Assembly (NCBI GenBank): GCA_020073565.1
Contig: JAIQEY010000005.1
Location: 62,001 to 126,000, forward strand
DNA length: 64,000 bases
From: Terriglobia bacterium
Lineage (GTDB): Bacteria > Acidobacteriota > Terriglobia > Terriglobales > Acidobacteriaceae
Direction: 5' to 3'
The number at the start of each line of letters is the position of its first letter. Position 1 is the stretch's first letter. A program made the translations under genes and the position numbers. Of this stretch, positions 42,649 to 51,574 are shown in pieces. The notes beneath the pieces were generated by a model that made no database searches, was not told the origin of the DNA, and worked only from the letters and a program-made list of their open reading frames with translations.

Positions 42649-44442
42649 CTACCACTCATAGACGACGGCTTCATAAGGCCGCAACGCAGCATTTGGTGAA
42701 GGCGGCGTAGCGTAATTCTCCAGCAGAACTTTCGCTTCGCTCAGGTCAAGACCGGTCGCAGCGGAAGCAGCTTTGTCTTTGAAGTTCAGCAGCACCAGAA
42801 TCTTCTTCCCGTCCAATTCTCGGGTGTAGGCGTAAACGTCCGGATTGTCCTTGTCCAGCAGAGTGTATCTGCCATAGATCAGCACGGAATTGCTTTTGCG
42901 CAGGTTCACCAGCTTCCGGAAGTAGTTGAGGCAGCTATTGGGATCTTTCTCCTCCGCGGCCACGTTGACCGTGGTGTAGTTGGGATTGACCTTCAGCCAC
43001 GGCGCGTCGGTGGTGAAGCCAGCGTTGGTGGTTCCTTCCCACTGGAACGGCGTGCGGCCGTTGTCGCGGGCGGTGATCTTCTGAGCCTCGAGGAATTTCT
43101 GCACATCTCCGCCGGAATTTTTCTCGAGCTTGTACCAGTTGAGCGATTCAATGTCGCGGTAGTCCTCAATCTTGTCAAACTTGATATTGGTCATGCCCAG
43201 TTCGTCGCCGGCATAGTAGTAAGGCGTGGCGCGCATAGTCAGCAGAAACGTGGTGAGCATTTTGGAAGAGAGCTCCCGCCACTGCGGCGCATCATTCCCC
43301 CAGCGCGTGGTCATGCGCGGCTGATCGTGGTTGCCAAGGTAGATGGTGCCCCAGCCTTTTTTCGCGAACACCGCATCCCACTTGCTGTAAATGTTCTTGA
43401 AGTCGACCAGACTGTATCCCTTGGGATCGGGGATCTTGTGGCTATTCGGTAACAGGCCCAGGCTCACACCGTCGAAGTGGTAGGCCATGTTGAGTTCGTG
43501 CCGGTCCGCATCGACGTAGTTGAGCGCGTCGGCCGTGGTGACGCCGATGCCTTCCGCTACCGACATCACATCGTACTTACTAAGTACTTCTTTGTTCATG
43601 GCCTGAAGATATTCGTGAGTGTGTGGGCCATTAGCGTAGTACCGGATGTAGTCGCCGTGATATTCGGCGGGGAGAGGCGGAAAGGTAGTGTCTTTCGAGA
43701 TGAAGGGGATCACGTCCATGCGGAAGCCGTCGATGCCCTTGTCGAACCAGAACCGCATCATCGAGAAGATTTCCTCGCGCAGCTTGGGATTTTCCCAGTT
43801 CAGGTCGGGCTGCTTTTGCGAGAAGTAGTGCAGATAGTAGCTGTTGGTCTTTTCGTCAAGCTTCCAGGCATCGCCATTGACGTCAAAGAAGCTCCAGCGA
43901 TGCGCCGGCTTTCCTTTTTCCGCCGGCCACCAGTGATAGTAGTTGCGGTACGGGTTGTCTCTGGAACTGCGTGATTGCTTGAACCACTCATGCTCGTCGC
44001 TGCTGTGATTCACCACCAGATCCATGACCAGCTTCAGGCCCCGCGCGTGCATTCCTTTGAGCAGTTCGTCAAAGTCTTGCATGGTGCCGAACTCTTTCAT
44101 GATGCTGCGATAGTCGCTGATGTCGTAGCCGTTGTCGTCGTTCGGGGAGCCATAAATAGGATTCAGCCAGATGACATCGACGCCGAGGCTCTTCACGTAA
44201 TCCAATTTGGAGATGATGCCCCGCAGATCGCCGACCCCGTCGCCGTTCGAGTCCTGGAACGAACGCGGGTAGATCTGATACACGACCGCCTCTTTCCACC
44301 ACTTCCGGGCGTTGCCGGGGTTGGCCTCGCTCGCAGCGGCAGCAGACGTGGTCGCGGCGCTGGTATTCGAATGATTTTCCTGGCACATCGCCGGTACTCC
44401 CAGAACGCTCAATGATGCGAGCGCAAGAAGAAGCGTTTTCAT
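42649..44442 (-). CDS. secreted GH13 alpha-glucosidase (oligo-1,6-glucosidase-like)
   Basis: A 597-residue alpha-amylase-family enzyme with a signal peptide (MKTLLLALASLSVLGVPAMC) and a Ser/Thr/Ala-rich linker, so it acts in the periplasm or outside. The catalytic barrel shows all landmarks: YQIYPRSFQDSNGDGVGDLR, DLVVNHSSDEHEWF, the nucleophile Asp in GIDGFRMDVIP, the acid/base Glu in DVMSVAEGIGV and the stabilising Asp in YLGNHDQPRMTTRWG. The C-terminal beta domain ends RPYEAVVYEW. The motif set fits alpha-1,4/1,6-glucosidases acting on short oligosaccharides; trehalose or sucrose hydrolysis cannot be excluded. The frame is open further upstream, but the ATG at 44442 opens the signal peptide. 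It converges with the efflux operon. Confidence 0.9.
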   Translation of the reverse strand: MKTLLLALASLSVLGVPAMCQENHSNTSAATTSAAAASEANPGNARKWWKEAVVYQIYPRSFQDSNGDGVGDLRGIISKLDYVKSLGVDVIWLNPIYGSPNDDNGYDISDYRSIMKEFGTMQDFDELLKGMHARGLKLVMDLVVNHSSDEHEWFKQSRSSRDNPYRNYYHWWPAEKGKPAHRWSFFDVNGDAWKLDEKTNSYYLHYFSQKQPDLNWENPKLREEIFSMMRFWFDKGIDGFRMDVIPFISKDTTFPPLPAEYHGDYIRYYANGPHTHEYLQAMNKEVLSKYDVMSVAEGIGVTTADALNYVDADRHELNMAYHFDGVSLGLLPNSHKIPDPKGYSLVDFKNIYSKWDAVFAKKGWGTIYLGNHDQPRMTTRWGNDAPQWRELSSKMLTTFLLTMRATPYYYAGDELGMTNIKFDKIEDYRDIESLNWYKLEKNSGGDVQKFLEAQKITARDNGRTPFQWEGTTNAGFTTDAPWLKVNPNYTTVNVAAEEKDPNSCLNYFRKLVNLRKSNSVLIYGRYTLLDKDNPDVYAYTRELDGKKILVLLNFKDKAASAATGLDLSEAKVLLENYATPPSPNAALRPYEAVVYEW

Positions 44443-44577
44443 GAGGCCCCAATCGTGAGATGGAATGGATGAGAGGATCATGGCAGCCATCGTAAGGCCA
44501 TGCTCGATCCAACGCAAACTCAGAAGCGGAAAGGTTTTCTCACAGAGGAACACTAGCGTTCTCGCCTTCCGCAGCCG

Positions 44578-46284
44578 CTACTGCACCTTCAGCGGCGCAG
44601 CGACGGAGCCGACGCGGCCGCTCAGGTCATCCCGCACAACGAAACGGACGTTGTATTCCCCGGGAGCAAGGTCGAGAGCGCCAATATAGCTGAGACCCTT
44701 TTCGCGGACCTCCGCCACGTGCTCCGGTGTGGGGTGAAGGTCGACGGTTTTACCTGCGGGATGTCCGACCTGCTTGCCTTCCGGCGTCTTTGCCTGCGCG
44801 ACAAAGTCCAGTTTCACATGATTATTGTCGGCGACGTCGATCAAGGTTGGATCCGCCGCCAGATTCACAATGTAGCGCACCCGCTTCTTGCCCGGTTCCT
44901 TGCTGGCTTCGACCGTGTCCCAGCGCACCACCAACGGCAGCGCGGTGTAATCCAGGGGCGACTGCAAAGCCGACGAAATGTCGCTGTCGTGGCTGGTCGC
45001 CGGATCGACCGTCGCATTGGTTACAAAGAAACCGCTGCGGGCCCGCACTTCTACGTGGTCCCGCTTTACTTTTACAGCCAGCTTGCGCCAGCCGGGCTTT
45101 GGATTCGATCGATCCAGGTAGTAGCCCAGCATGTAATACTGCGACGAATCGTGGACCGCTTGGCGAAAGCCCTTCACCAGATCGTTCGAGTTGAAATAGG
45201 CTCGCCCTCCCGTCGCCGAAGCAAACGTCTCCAAGGTGGCCTGCGTATCCATTTGTCGCCAACTCATATTGCGCGAGTAATTGGCTCCCGGGTTGCGGAT
45301 GGACGCCGTCGGTGTAATGAGCTGCAGTCCCTTGACGTCGAGCGGATAGAGCGCAATCTGTGCGTTATTGAGCAGCTGCCAGGTGTGTTCATACATCGGC
45401 AATACATCGGCAAGAGAGTCGCGCCCCGCCGGAGCGAGCTGCATGGTGTTGTCACTGACGCTGAAGGGAAAACCGCCGCCCGCCCAGATCAACGCTTTCC
45501 GTCCCGGAAACCCGCCCAGCGCCTGCGCCACCTGTTGCATTCCCTCCAGGGTGTAGGTGATGGCAAGGCGCTGTTGAAAAGACTGGAAATTCAGTTCCGC
45601 ATCTTCCATCATGGTCCGCAGGCTGTCTGCTTCGGTTTGCACTGCGGCCGGATCAACGCCCGCGCTGCCATCCGGGCTGGCGGTTCCCGTGATCCCTTCC
45701 ACCTCTTCCGGACTGTCGACGGTTTTGGCTGCGTCGCCCTTTACTTTGTGCAGCGCCGCCACCAGCACGCGCGGATCGGTGGTGAAGTCATGGACGACGC
45801 GGATGCCACTACGGGTGAGTGTGAAAAGTCCGGTCGGTTCGCGCTGATCCATCGATTGGGTCAGGTACTTGAGCAGTTGCATGCGGGCGTTCGCCTGGTC
45901 CATGTAAGGCGTGTTGAGAAGGTCCAGAACGATGAGCGTAATGCGCCGTGTGGACTCGCCTCCACCTAGGAAATTGCTGTACTCGTTCGGATTCCTGGGA
46001 TGCGACAGTCGTTTCGGGTCGGTGGTGATTTCCTCAAAAGTCGCAATGTTGCGCTCCGACCCATTTTCCCTGACCGTGAAATCTTCTTTCTTCAGCCCGC
46101 TGACGTGAGCGCCCGATTTGTCGGTGACAATGGCGGGAATCAGGACCAGCTCGGTGCGCGATGTGAACCTGATCTCCGAGCTGTCCTGTTTGTCTTTGTC
46201 CTTCGCGCAAGCACAAATTGCACAAGCCACAATGGCGATGAAAGCAACAGAGCGGAACAGCTTGCGGCCATTCGATGGGCCCAT
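44578..46284 (-). CDS. secreted VWFA-related protein of acidobacterial type
   Basis: A 568-residue exported protein with a hydrophobic signal (FRSVAFIAIVACAICACAKD; possibly a lipoprotein). It follows the pattern of the VWFA-related domain family common in Acidobacteria: an N-terminal module with FTSRTELVLIPAIVTDKSGA and HVSGLKKEDFTVRENGSERN, a von Willebrand A-like domain starting RRITLIVLDLLNTPYMDQAN, a long loop, and a C-terminal beta domain (YYMLGYYLDRSNPKPGWRKL). The DxS-type metal site is weak. Such proteins are found in many paralogues per genome; adhesion or protein-binding is assumed, the true role is unknown. AGAGG lies six bases ahead of the ATG at 46284. It is oriented with the DUF2911 gene upstream. 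Confidence 0.88.
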   Translation of the reverse strand: MGPSNGRKLFRSVAFIAIVACAICACAKDKDKQDSSEIRFTSRTELVLIPAIVTDKSGAHVSGLKKEDFTVRENGSERNIATFEEITTDPKRLSHPRNPNEYSNFLGGGESTRRITLIVLDLLNTPYMDQANARMQLLKYLTQSMDQREPTGLFTLTRSGIRVVHDFTTDPRVLVAALHKVKGDAAKTVDSPEEVEGITGTASPDGSAGVDPAAVQTEADSLRTMMEDAELNFQSFQQRLAITYTLEGMQQVAQALGGFPGRKALIWAGGGFPFSVSDNTMQLAPAGRDSLADVLPMYEHTWQLLNNAQIALYPLDVKGLQLITPTASIRNPGANYSRNMSWRQMDTQATLETFASATGGRAYFNSNDLVKGFRQAVHDSSQYYMLGYYLDRSNPKPGWRKLAVKVKRDHVEVRARSGFFVTNATVDPATSHDSDISSALQSPLDYTALPLVVRWDTVEASKEPGKKRVRYIVNLAADPTLIDVADNNHVKLDFVAQAKTPEGKQVGHPAGKTVDLHPTPEHVAEVREKGLSYIGALDLAPGEYNVRFVVRDDLSGRVGSVAAPLKVQ

Positions 46285-46554
46285 ACACAACCTCTTTCGG
46301 ACTGCGAGAAACTGGCGCCGAGAACTTCAGTGTACGGATTGTCGGGATTGTACACTTTGCTAAGTTGCTCACCGTTATTCTACTTTCTTTCACGGCAACA
46401 GCATACCTTTCACATGCCAGCCCAGCTAGACAAGGTGCGCCGGCACTTAGTCAGTAGAACCCACCGGACCTCCTGCTCAACAACACAAATAGGAAAGGGC
46501 GGCGGATTACCGAACCCGCAGCCCCTCCGAAACGAACTACCAGCTACAATTGCC

Positions 46555-47625
46555 CTACTGGTTGATGTCCTGCTTCGACTCCAGTTTTTTCACCAAACCT
46601 TGTACATAGGTCTTTTGGTTCTCCGGAGCTCCCGCCAGCGCGGCCTTCATCTCTCTCGCCGCATCGTCGAACTTGCCCTGCGAGCAGTACATCCGCGCCA
46701 ACCCCGAGTGCACGAACCACTGGTCCGGATGCTTCTTGGCATTCTCCCGGAAGATGGCAAACGCTTCGTCGTTGCGCTTCTCGCCCTGCAACCCGCGAGC
46801 GTAGATGTGAACCTGCAGCGGGTTAGCCAGATCGAGTGCCTTTTTCTCCGCTGCCGCGGCCTCATCCTTGCGATTCAGCGCCGCCAGCACCTTCGACTTG
46901 GTCATCTCGTTGTCGAAACGATCTTCGTTCTCGATGGATTTGTTGGCATACGTCAGCCCATCCTCCAGAGCGATTTTCTCCCCAAGCAAGTAGTTGGCCC
47001 CTTCGTCCCAGCCTTCCCATGTGTACTGCCCGAGTCCACGTAACTGCTTCTTCATGCTCGCTTCGACGACTTCATGCACGTCGACTTCGACCTTGAACGG
47101 AACCGCAACTTTCTCCCACGCCATCGTCACCACGGCCGAATTTGGCTGAACATTGTCGAAGTCATACGTCAGAGCGTTGTGCATCTCCGCCGCAGCCGGC
47201 CTCACGGTCACGCGCAGAGCGTCTTCGGCATCCTTGTAAGTGAAGGATCCCCACGAAGTCGAGTTCTTCGAAAAGATGATCGTCCACTGATCTGCCGCAG
47301 GGATCATGTGGAGACCATAAGTCCCCTTGTCGAGCGCCTTGCCCTCGATCGTGACCGGATCGCTGAACGAAATGGTTGTATTTTCATTGGCCCCCGCGCG
47401 CCAGACCTGGCCATAGGGAACCAATCCGTCCCAAACCTTACGGTTGTTCACCAGCGGGCGGTGGTAATTAATCGTAATGTCGGTGATCCCGATCCTTTGT
47501 GTGACCTGCGCACGCTGGCTCTGCCGGGGCAGGTCCAGTATGACTGATTGCGCAGCACCGACACCCGACCATGCGGCCACCAGCAAGCAGAATAGAGCTC
47601 CTCGAAACACGCGAGAGAGAATCAT
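46555..47625 (-). CDS. secreted DUF2911 protein with TPR repeats
   Basis: A 356-residue exported protein. After a signal peptide (GALFCLLVAAWSGVGAAQSV) the DUF2911 domain covers about residues 35-200 with ITINYHRPLVNNRKVWDGLV, PYGQVWRAGANENTTISFSD and WTIIFSKNSTSWGSFTYKDA. TPR-like helices follow (ALNRKDEAAAAEKKALDLAN; KFDDAAREMKAALAGAPENQ). DUF2911 proteins are common in Bacteroidetes and Acidobacteria and have no proven function. The ATG has GAGGAGG eight bases ahead. A 270-base gap without genes separates it from the VWFA gene on the same strand. Confidence 0.85.
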   Translation of the reverse strand: MILSRVFRGALFCLLVAAWSGVGAAQSVILDLPRQSQRAQVTQRIGITDITINYHRPLVNNRKVWDGLVPYGQVWRAGANENTTISFSDPVTIEGKALDKGTYGLHMIPAADQWTIIFSKNSTSWGSFTYKDAEDALRVTVRPAAAEMHNALTYDFDNVQPNSAVVTMAWEKVAVPFKVEVDVHEVVEASMKKQLRGLGQYTWEGWDEGANYLLGEKIALEDGLTYANKSIENEDRFDNEMTKSKVLAALNRKDEAAAAEKKALDLANPLQVHIYARGLQGEKRNDEAFAIFRENAKKHPDQWFVHSGLARMYCSQGKFDDAAREMKAALAGAPENQKTYVQGLVKKLESKQDINQ

Positions 47626-47940
47626 GGAGAACGCCTCCTCTTCAATTTTCTGTATATGGAATTTTGGTGGTTCGAACTGACTTGCACCAACTGCAGGCCT
47701 TGATTTGTCCCACTCGATCTGCTTAGACGTGCCCAGAACGCGGCGGTAAGCAGGAAGCCATGCCCCGCCACCTAATTCTCGGCGGACGCTGACCTCGATG
47801 CATTCTGGGAGTCCACCTGCGGCGATCGCGACTGCCCGTAGGTCATGGCCCTCGCAATTACTTCGGTGACCTATCGGCGATTACCCGACCCGGATTATGT
47901 TGACGAGTAGGGCGTTCCGAGCGCATCAGTGGAGGGTTTC
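47626..47940. other. divergent intergenic region
   Basis: About 315 bases between divergent DUF2911 and TPR genes, presumably with both promoters. No gene, repeat or clear promoter was recognised. Confidence 0.35.
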
Positions 47941-49386
47941 GTGAAACGTGGTGTTTTGACTGGACTCGTGTTTCTGCTGGTGGCGGGTTCCATGCGAGCA
48001 GAACAAGCTCCATCGGCGACCTCGTCGGACACGCTTTTCTATTGGCTCGCCGCGGGTATTTCCATCCCGCGCATTCAACGCCTGACCGCCCAGCACGGTC
48101 TCGCCTGCCATATAACCCCGCAGTACACTGCAGCTTTGAAAAGGGCCGGGGCCGACCCCACCTTGATTCAAAGCCTCGGACGAAAATCAGCCGCTGCCGA
48201 CGCCTGCAGCAGTTCCTCCTCCGCCGCTCAGATTGCCGCCCTCGCGCACGACCGGAGGTTCGATGCTGTGGAGGACAAAGTCCGCGCCCTGCTTCGCGAC
48301 GATGCCGCGAATCCCTTACTCTATTTTGTGCTCGGAACCATCCTGCGCGAGCAGGATCGCCCGGACGAAGCCCTGGACGCCTTCACCGAATCGTACCAAC
48401 TGTTGCCCGGCTTCCCGGAAACGCACGGACAGCTTTCTTATCTTTTTTATCGCCTCGACGATTCCGACAACGCGCGGGCGGAAGCGCGCACTGCTCTCAG
48501 CATGGATCCCAAAAACGCCGAGGCCTATCGTTACCTGGGCTTGGCCCTGTACGCCGATGGGCACTATGACGCTGCTCTCCATGCATTTGAGGAATCGCTG
48601 CTGCGCGAACCGGACAACGCCGACGTGTATTTCGATATTGGAATCACGCTTCGCGACCAGGGAGATCTGCGGCGCTCGGCCATCGCTTACCATCACACCC
48701 TCAGCCTCCGCCCCGACTTCTGGCAGGCCCACAGCAATCTGGGCGTGGTTCTGCACGACCAGGGAAAACTCGATGAGGCGGCCGCTGAGTATCGTGCCGC
48801 CAAGCGCCTTCGCCCTGAGGAAGCCAGCATCCGCAACAATCTCGGAAACACGCTCTGCGATAAGGAAGACTTCAACGGTGCCATCGCCGAATTCCAGGAG
48901 CTTCATCGCCAGAACCCGGAATGGGACGGCGGCCACAATTGCATGGCTCGCGCCTACATGAGCAAGCGCGATTACCCATCGGCAATTCGAGAACTGCAGG
49001 CGGCCATCCGGATCAACCCAGCGGGTGCAGCCGAGCACCGCGTCCTGGGGCAGGCGCTGCTGCTCTCCGGTCGAGATGAGGAGGCGGTGGACGTGTTGCG
49101 CAAGGCGGTCACTTTGAATCCCGACTCTGCCCTCGCTCACCACTATCTGGGGACTGCGCTCGTGAATACCCAGCAACTGGCCGAAGCCGAAACAGAATTC
49201 CGTCAAGCGCTCCGCCTCGAGGCCAGCGCCGAGAATCATTACTCTCTCGCGGCCTGTCTGGTGGCGCTCAATCGTTACGACGAAGCGCTGGGAGAACTCG
49301 AGATCGCCTCCCGCATGGACCCAAGTCAGGACCTATACCGGGCACGTATGCAGGAAGTCGTACGGCTGATCGCGGCGCCGAAGTGA
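47941..49386 (+). CDS. exported TPR-repeat protein
   Basis: A protein of about 481 residues with a signal peptide (VLTGLVFLLVAGSMRAEQ). From about residue 75 to the end it is built from some ten tetratricopeptide repeats, for example EAYRYLGLALYADGHYDAAL, DVYFDIGITLRDQGDLRRSA and QAHSNLGVVLHDQGKLDEAA. The N-terminal region has a helical FYWLAAGISIPRIQRLTAQH segment of the acidobacterial TPR protein type. TPRs bind partner proteins, here probably in the periplasm. The GTG at 47941 is chosen since GGAGG lies five to six bases before it; a GTG at 47929 is also in frame. No operon partner is seen. Confidence 0.82.
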   Translation: MKRGVLTGLVFLLVAGSMRAEQAPSATSSDTLFYWLAAGISIPRIQRLTAQHGLACHITPQYTAALKRAGADPTLIQSLGRKSAAADACSSSSSAAQIAALAHDRRFDAVEDKVRALLRDDAANPLLYFVLGTILREQDRPDEALDAFTESYQLLPGFPETHGQLSYLFYRLDDSDNARAEARTALSMDPKNAEAYRYLGLALYADGHYDAALHAFEESLLREPDNADVYFDIGITLRDQGDLRRSAIAYHHTLSLRPDFWQAHSNLGVVLHDQGKLDEAAAEYRAAKRLRPEEASIRNNLGNTLCDKEDFNGAIAEFQELHRQNPEWDGGHNCMARAYMSKRDYPSAIRELQAAIRINPAGAAEHRVLGQALLLSGRDEEAVDVLRKAVTLNPDSALAHHYLGTALVNTQQLAEAETEFRQALRLEASAENHYSLAACLVALNRYDEALGELEIASRMDPSQDLYRARMQEVVRLIAAPK

Positions 49387-49512
49387 CTCGAACGGGTGTA
49401 CGAGAGGGCATGACCCTCCCATGCACTGACGTGCATTTCGTCTGGTGACGAACAACCCTACAATAAGACTCAATTCGCGGTGCTGCGCAAAGGGCGCCGC
49501 AGGGTGCGATCC

Positions 49513-50154
49513 ATGGAATCCAGAGCCGTTCAGACCGCCAAGGAAAAACCCGTTGCCCCTGCCGTATTGTCAGGACAGCAGAGGCCTGCTCTACACAGAT
49601 CGCCCGATGCTACGTCGTCGCAGAATGCCCGAGCCATTGGCTACGGTCTTCCCTGCTCGCACTGCCGCGCCTACTACCCTGCGGACATGACGGTCTGTCC
49701 CATTTGCAAGTCGGCTGAACGGGTCTTGCCAACCGCGGTTCCTGCACTTCCCGTGACTCCCGTCGTCGTGCAGCCGGAACCAGGCGCGCAAATCGATGAT
49801 GACCGGGAGCGTTTCCTGAAAGAACTTAAATCGCAGGCGTTCGCTTCCCACACTCAGATCAACGCCGCCGCCACCTTCCGCTGCGTTCTGGAGCACCAGC
49901 ACAGTGGAAGCTCCGAGCCGGCCGCCGTTTGCCATACCTGCTACGGCGACCTGAAGCAGCTGGCTGACCGCATGGAAGCGGCTCTCCACATGGATATGAA
50001 AGAAGCAGCCAAGATCGTCTATGAAGCCGTGTGGGCCGACACGTCCGATCCGAACAAGACCTATGAGAATGCCGCCTCCGCGTTGCTGCTGGAACTGCGG
50101 AGACGCGCTGGGATCGGCCTGCTGCTGGGCTCCAATCAACCGCTGTCACACTAG
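49513..50154 (+). CDS. hypothetical zinc-ribbon protein
   Basis: An unrecognised protein of about 213 residues. It has a low-complexity basic start, a zinc-ribbon-like CSHCRAYYPADMTVCPICK, a Pro/Val-rich linker, and a helical C-terminal part with another Cys group (TFRCVLEHQHS...CHTCYGDL) and LADRMEAALHMDMKEAAKIV. No membrane helix. It is presumably a metal-binding cytoplasmic protein. An in-frame start at 49480 would add 11 basic residues; neither has a ribosome-binding site. Its stop overlaps the stop of the gene on the other strand within CTAG. Confidence 0.65.
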   Translation: MESRAVQTAKEKPVAPAVLSGQQRPALHRSPDATSSQNARAIGYGLPCSHCRAYYPADMTVCPICKSAERVLPTAVPALPVTPVVVQPEPGAQIDDDRERFLKELKSQAFASHTQINAAATFRCVLEHQHSGSSEPAAVCHTCYGDLKQLADRMEAALHMDMKEAAKIVYEAVWADTSDPNKTYENAASALLLELRRRAGIGLLLGSNQPLSH

Positions 50155-50642
50155 TCGGCCTTCAACACCACATACTTCCGCCCTGCATACAGCCGGTATG
50201 CCTCGCCATCTTTTTCCAGCTTCAGGGGCACCGGACGCTTCAGTTCCGCATCGTTCTGGCTGGCGACCGAAAACAAATCCGTGCTCGCCACGTTCATCAC
50301 CAGGAACTTCCCGTCCTTGAACCCGAACCCGTAAGCGCCAGGATCGAGCGTCGCGCCATCGAAGCTGAGCTTGGTCTCGGTGATCAGGAAGCCTTGGTAC
50401 TTCTCCTGGATCGCGGTCGAATATCCCGAGGCATCCACCAGTCCGGCGAGCACCATCCTTCCCGCCGCGTTCTTCAGCCCCACGGAATTACGCAGTTGCA
50501 CCGGAGCGCTCTGCCCCGCAAAGAAGAACGAACTGGGAATGGTTTTCTTCAGCGCATCCGCCCCGAGAATCTGGGCGCTAAGTTGGCCGCAGGCAAGCGC
50601 CAAAAGAATCATCAAATACATCGACTTCGAATGGCAGTTCAT
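50151..50642 (-). CDS. small secreted protein of unknown function
   Basis: A 163-residue protein with a signal peptide (MYLMILLALACGQLSAQILG). The mature part is predicted to be mostly beta (PVQLRNSVGLKNAAGRMVLA, YGFGFKDGKFLVMNVAST, YRLYAGRKYVVLKAD) and has no Cys. No family recognised. GAGGATCTCC precedes the ATG. It meets the zinc-ribbon gene tail to tail with overlapping stop codons. Confidence 0.7.
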   Translation of the reverse strand: MNCHSKSMYLMILLALACGQLSAQILGADALKKTIPSSFFFAGQSAPVQLRNSVGLKNAAGRMVLAGLVDASGYSTAIQEKYQGFLITETKLSFDGATLDPGAYGFGFKDGKFLVMNVASTDLFSVASQNDAELKRPVPLKLEKDGEAYRLYAGRKYVVLKAD

Positions 50643-50720
50643 AGGAGATCCTCGTCGGCATTCTAATTCGTATCTAGCGCAGAAGCACCATTCACACAGC
50701 CGAGTGCGGCGGAATTCGTT

Positions 50721-50749
50721 AGCCCAGCGCGTAAGCGCTGGGTCGTCCG
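50721..50749. repeat. REP-like palindrome
   Basis: The arms CCCAGCGC and GCGCTGGG enclose the loop GTAA (50723-50742), preceded by TTCGTTAG. It matches the middle palindrome at 36110-36129. It lies between two minus-strand genes and may also act as a transcription end. Confidence 0.6.
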
Positions 50750-50807
50750 AAGGGGGAGAATCGAGTCCGGCACTCTTGGCCCTTGAGGCCGATATCCGCG
50801 GTTGTGC

Positions 50808-51533
50808 TCATCTCCCTTCAAACCGCAGCCTCCCAAACGCCGAGGGCACATGGAAGTTAGGTTGCGGCGTACCTGTCGCCTGCCACGCCGAATAAAAACG
50901 TGGTTCGTGCGGTCCCTCCACGCGATAAAAATTCGTGCGCCAAACCGCTGCCGGATCGAAGTGCTCCGTCAATGCCTTCATCGGGATCGCCAACTCCGCC
51001 GCCCACCTATGCCGGTCGCGGTCCAGCCAGACCGAGCGCGTCAACCCGCTTTTCAGATCGCGTCTGCCCTCGGGAAGAATGTCCAGGTCGATCCACATTC
51101 CGTTCGGGCTGACCTCGAATTCCTTGTAGTAGCGGGGCCGCGAGGGGTCGGCCTGCAGGAATACTTCGGCCACATCACGGTCCCACAGATGATCGCGCCG
51201 CCCGTTCGGATCGGAATCCTCGAAGACAAACAGTTCCCGATAGCGGCACTCGAATCGCAAGTAGAGCGTCTTCGGAGTCCAAAGCAAGCGCACTGTGGTC
51301 TGCCGCTTCGGATCTGGATGCAAGCCCTGCCAATCCGCGCAAAACGTCACGGGTGCTGCTGTCTCCCACTCCGGCGCGGGATGCTGGACATCGAGTGAAA
51401 TCTCATGTACGACCCGAGCCGCTGTAGCCGTGTCGGCACCCGGCGAACAGGGCAGGTTTTCCTGGCTCATAAGCACACCAGATGACAGGCAAACAACCAC
51501 AACCACCACCCAAATTTCGTTTGACCGCAACAT
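50808..51533 (-). CDS. exported CBM9-like carbohydrate-binding protein
   Basis: About 241 residues with a hydrophobic signal (IWVVVVVVCLSSGVLMSQ). The mature part matches the CBM9-like fold found in secreted sugar-binding proteins: WETAAPVTFCADWQGLHPDP, TVRLLWTPKTLYLRFECRYR, LWDRDVAEVFLQADPSRPRY, YYKEFEVSPNGMWIDLDI and the closing WRTNFYRVEGPHEPRFYSAW. It probably binds a glycan at the cell surface; no catalytic domain is attached. The ATG at 51533 precedes the signal; the frame extends to 51560. It is divergent from ada with overlapping promoter space. Confidence 0.82.
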   Translation of the reverse strand: MLRSNEIWVVVVVVCLSSGVLMSQENLPCSPGADTATAARVVHEISLDVQHPAPEWETAAPVTFCADWQGLHPDPKRQTTVRLLWTPKTLYLRFECRYRELFVFEDSDPNGRRDHLWDRDVAEVFLQADPSRPRYYKEFEVSPNGMWIDLDILPEGRRDLKSGLTRSVWLDRDRHRWAAELAIPMKALTEHFDPAAVWRTNFYRVEGPHEPRFYSAWQATGTPQPNFHVPSAFGRLRFEGR

Positions 51534-51574
51534 TCGGATAGTCCGTGCCGCCCCACCCATCCTATGTTATTCGC

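Noticed and set aside
44719..45969. 416-codon frame antisense to the VWFA gene
   Set aside because: Shadow; the minus-strand gene has a signal peptide and family motifs.
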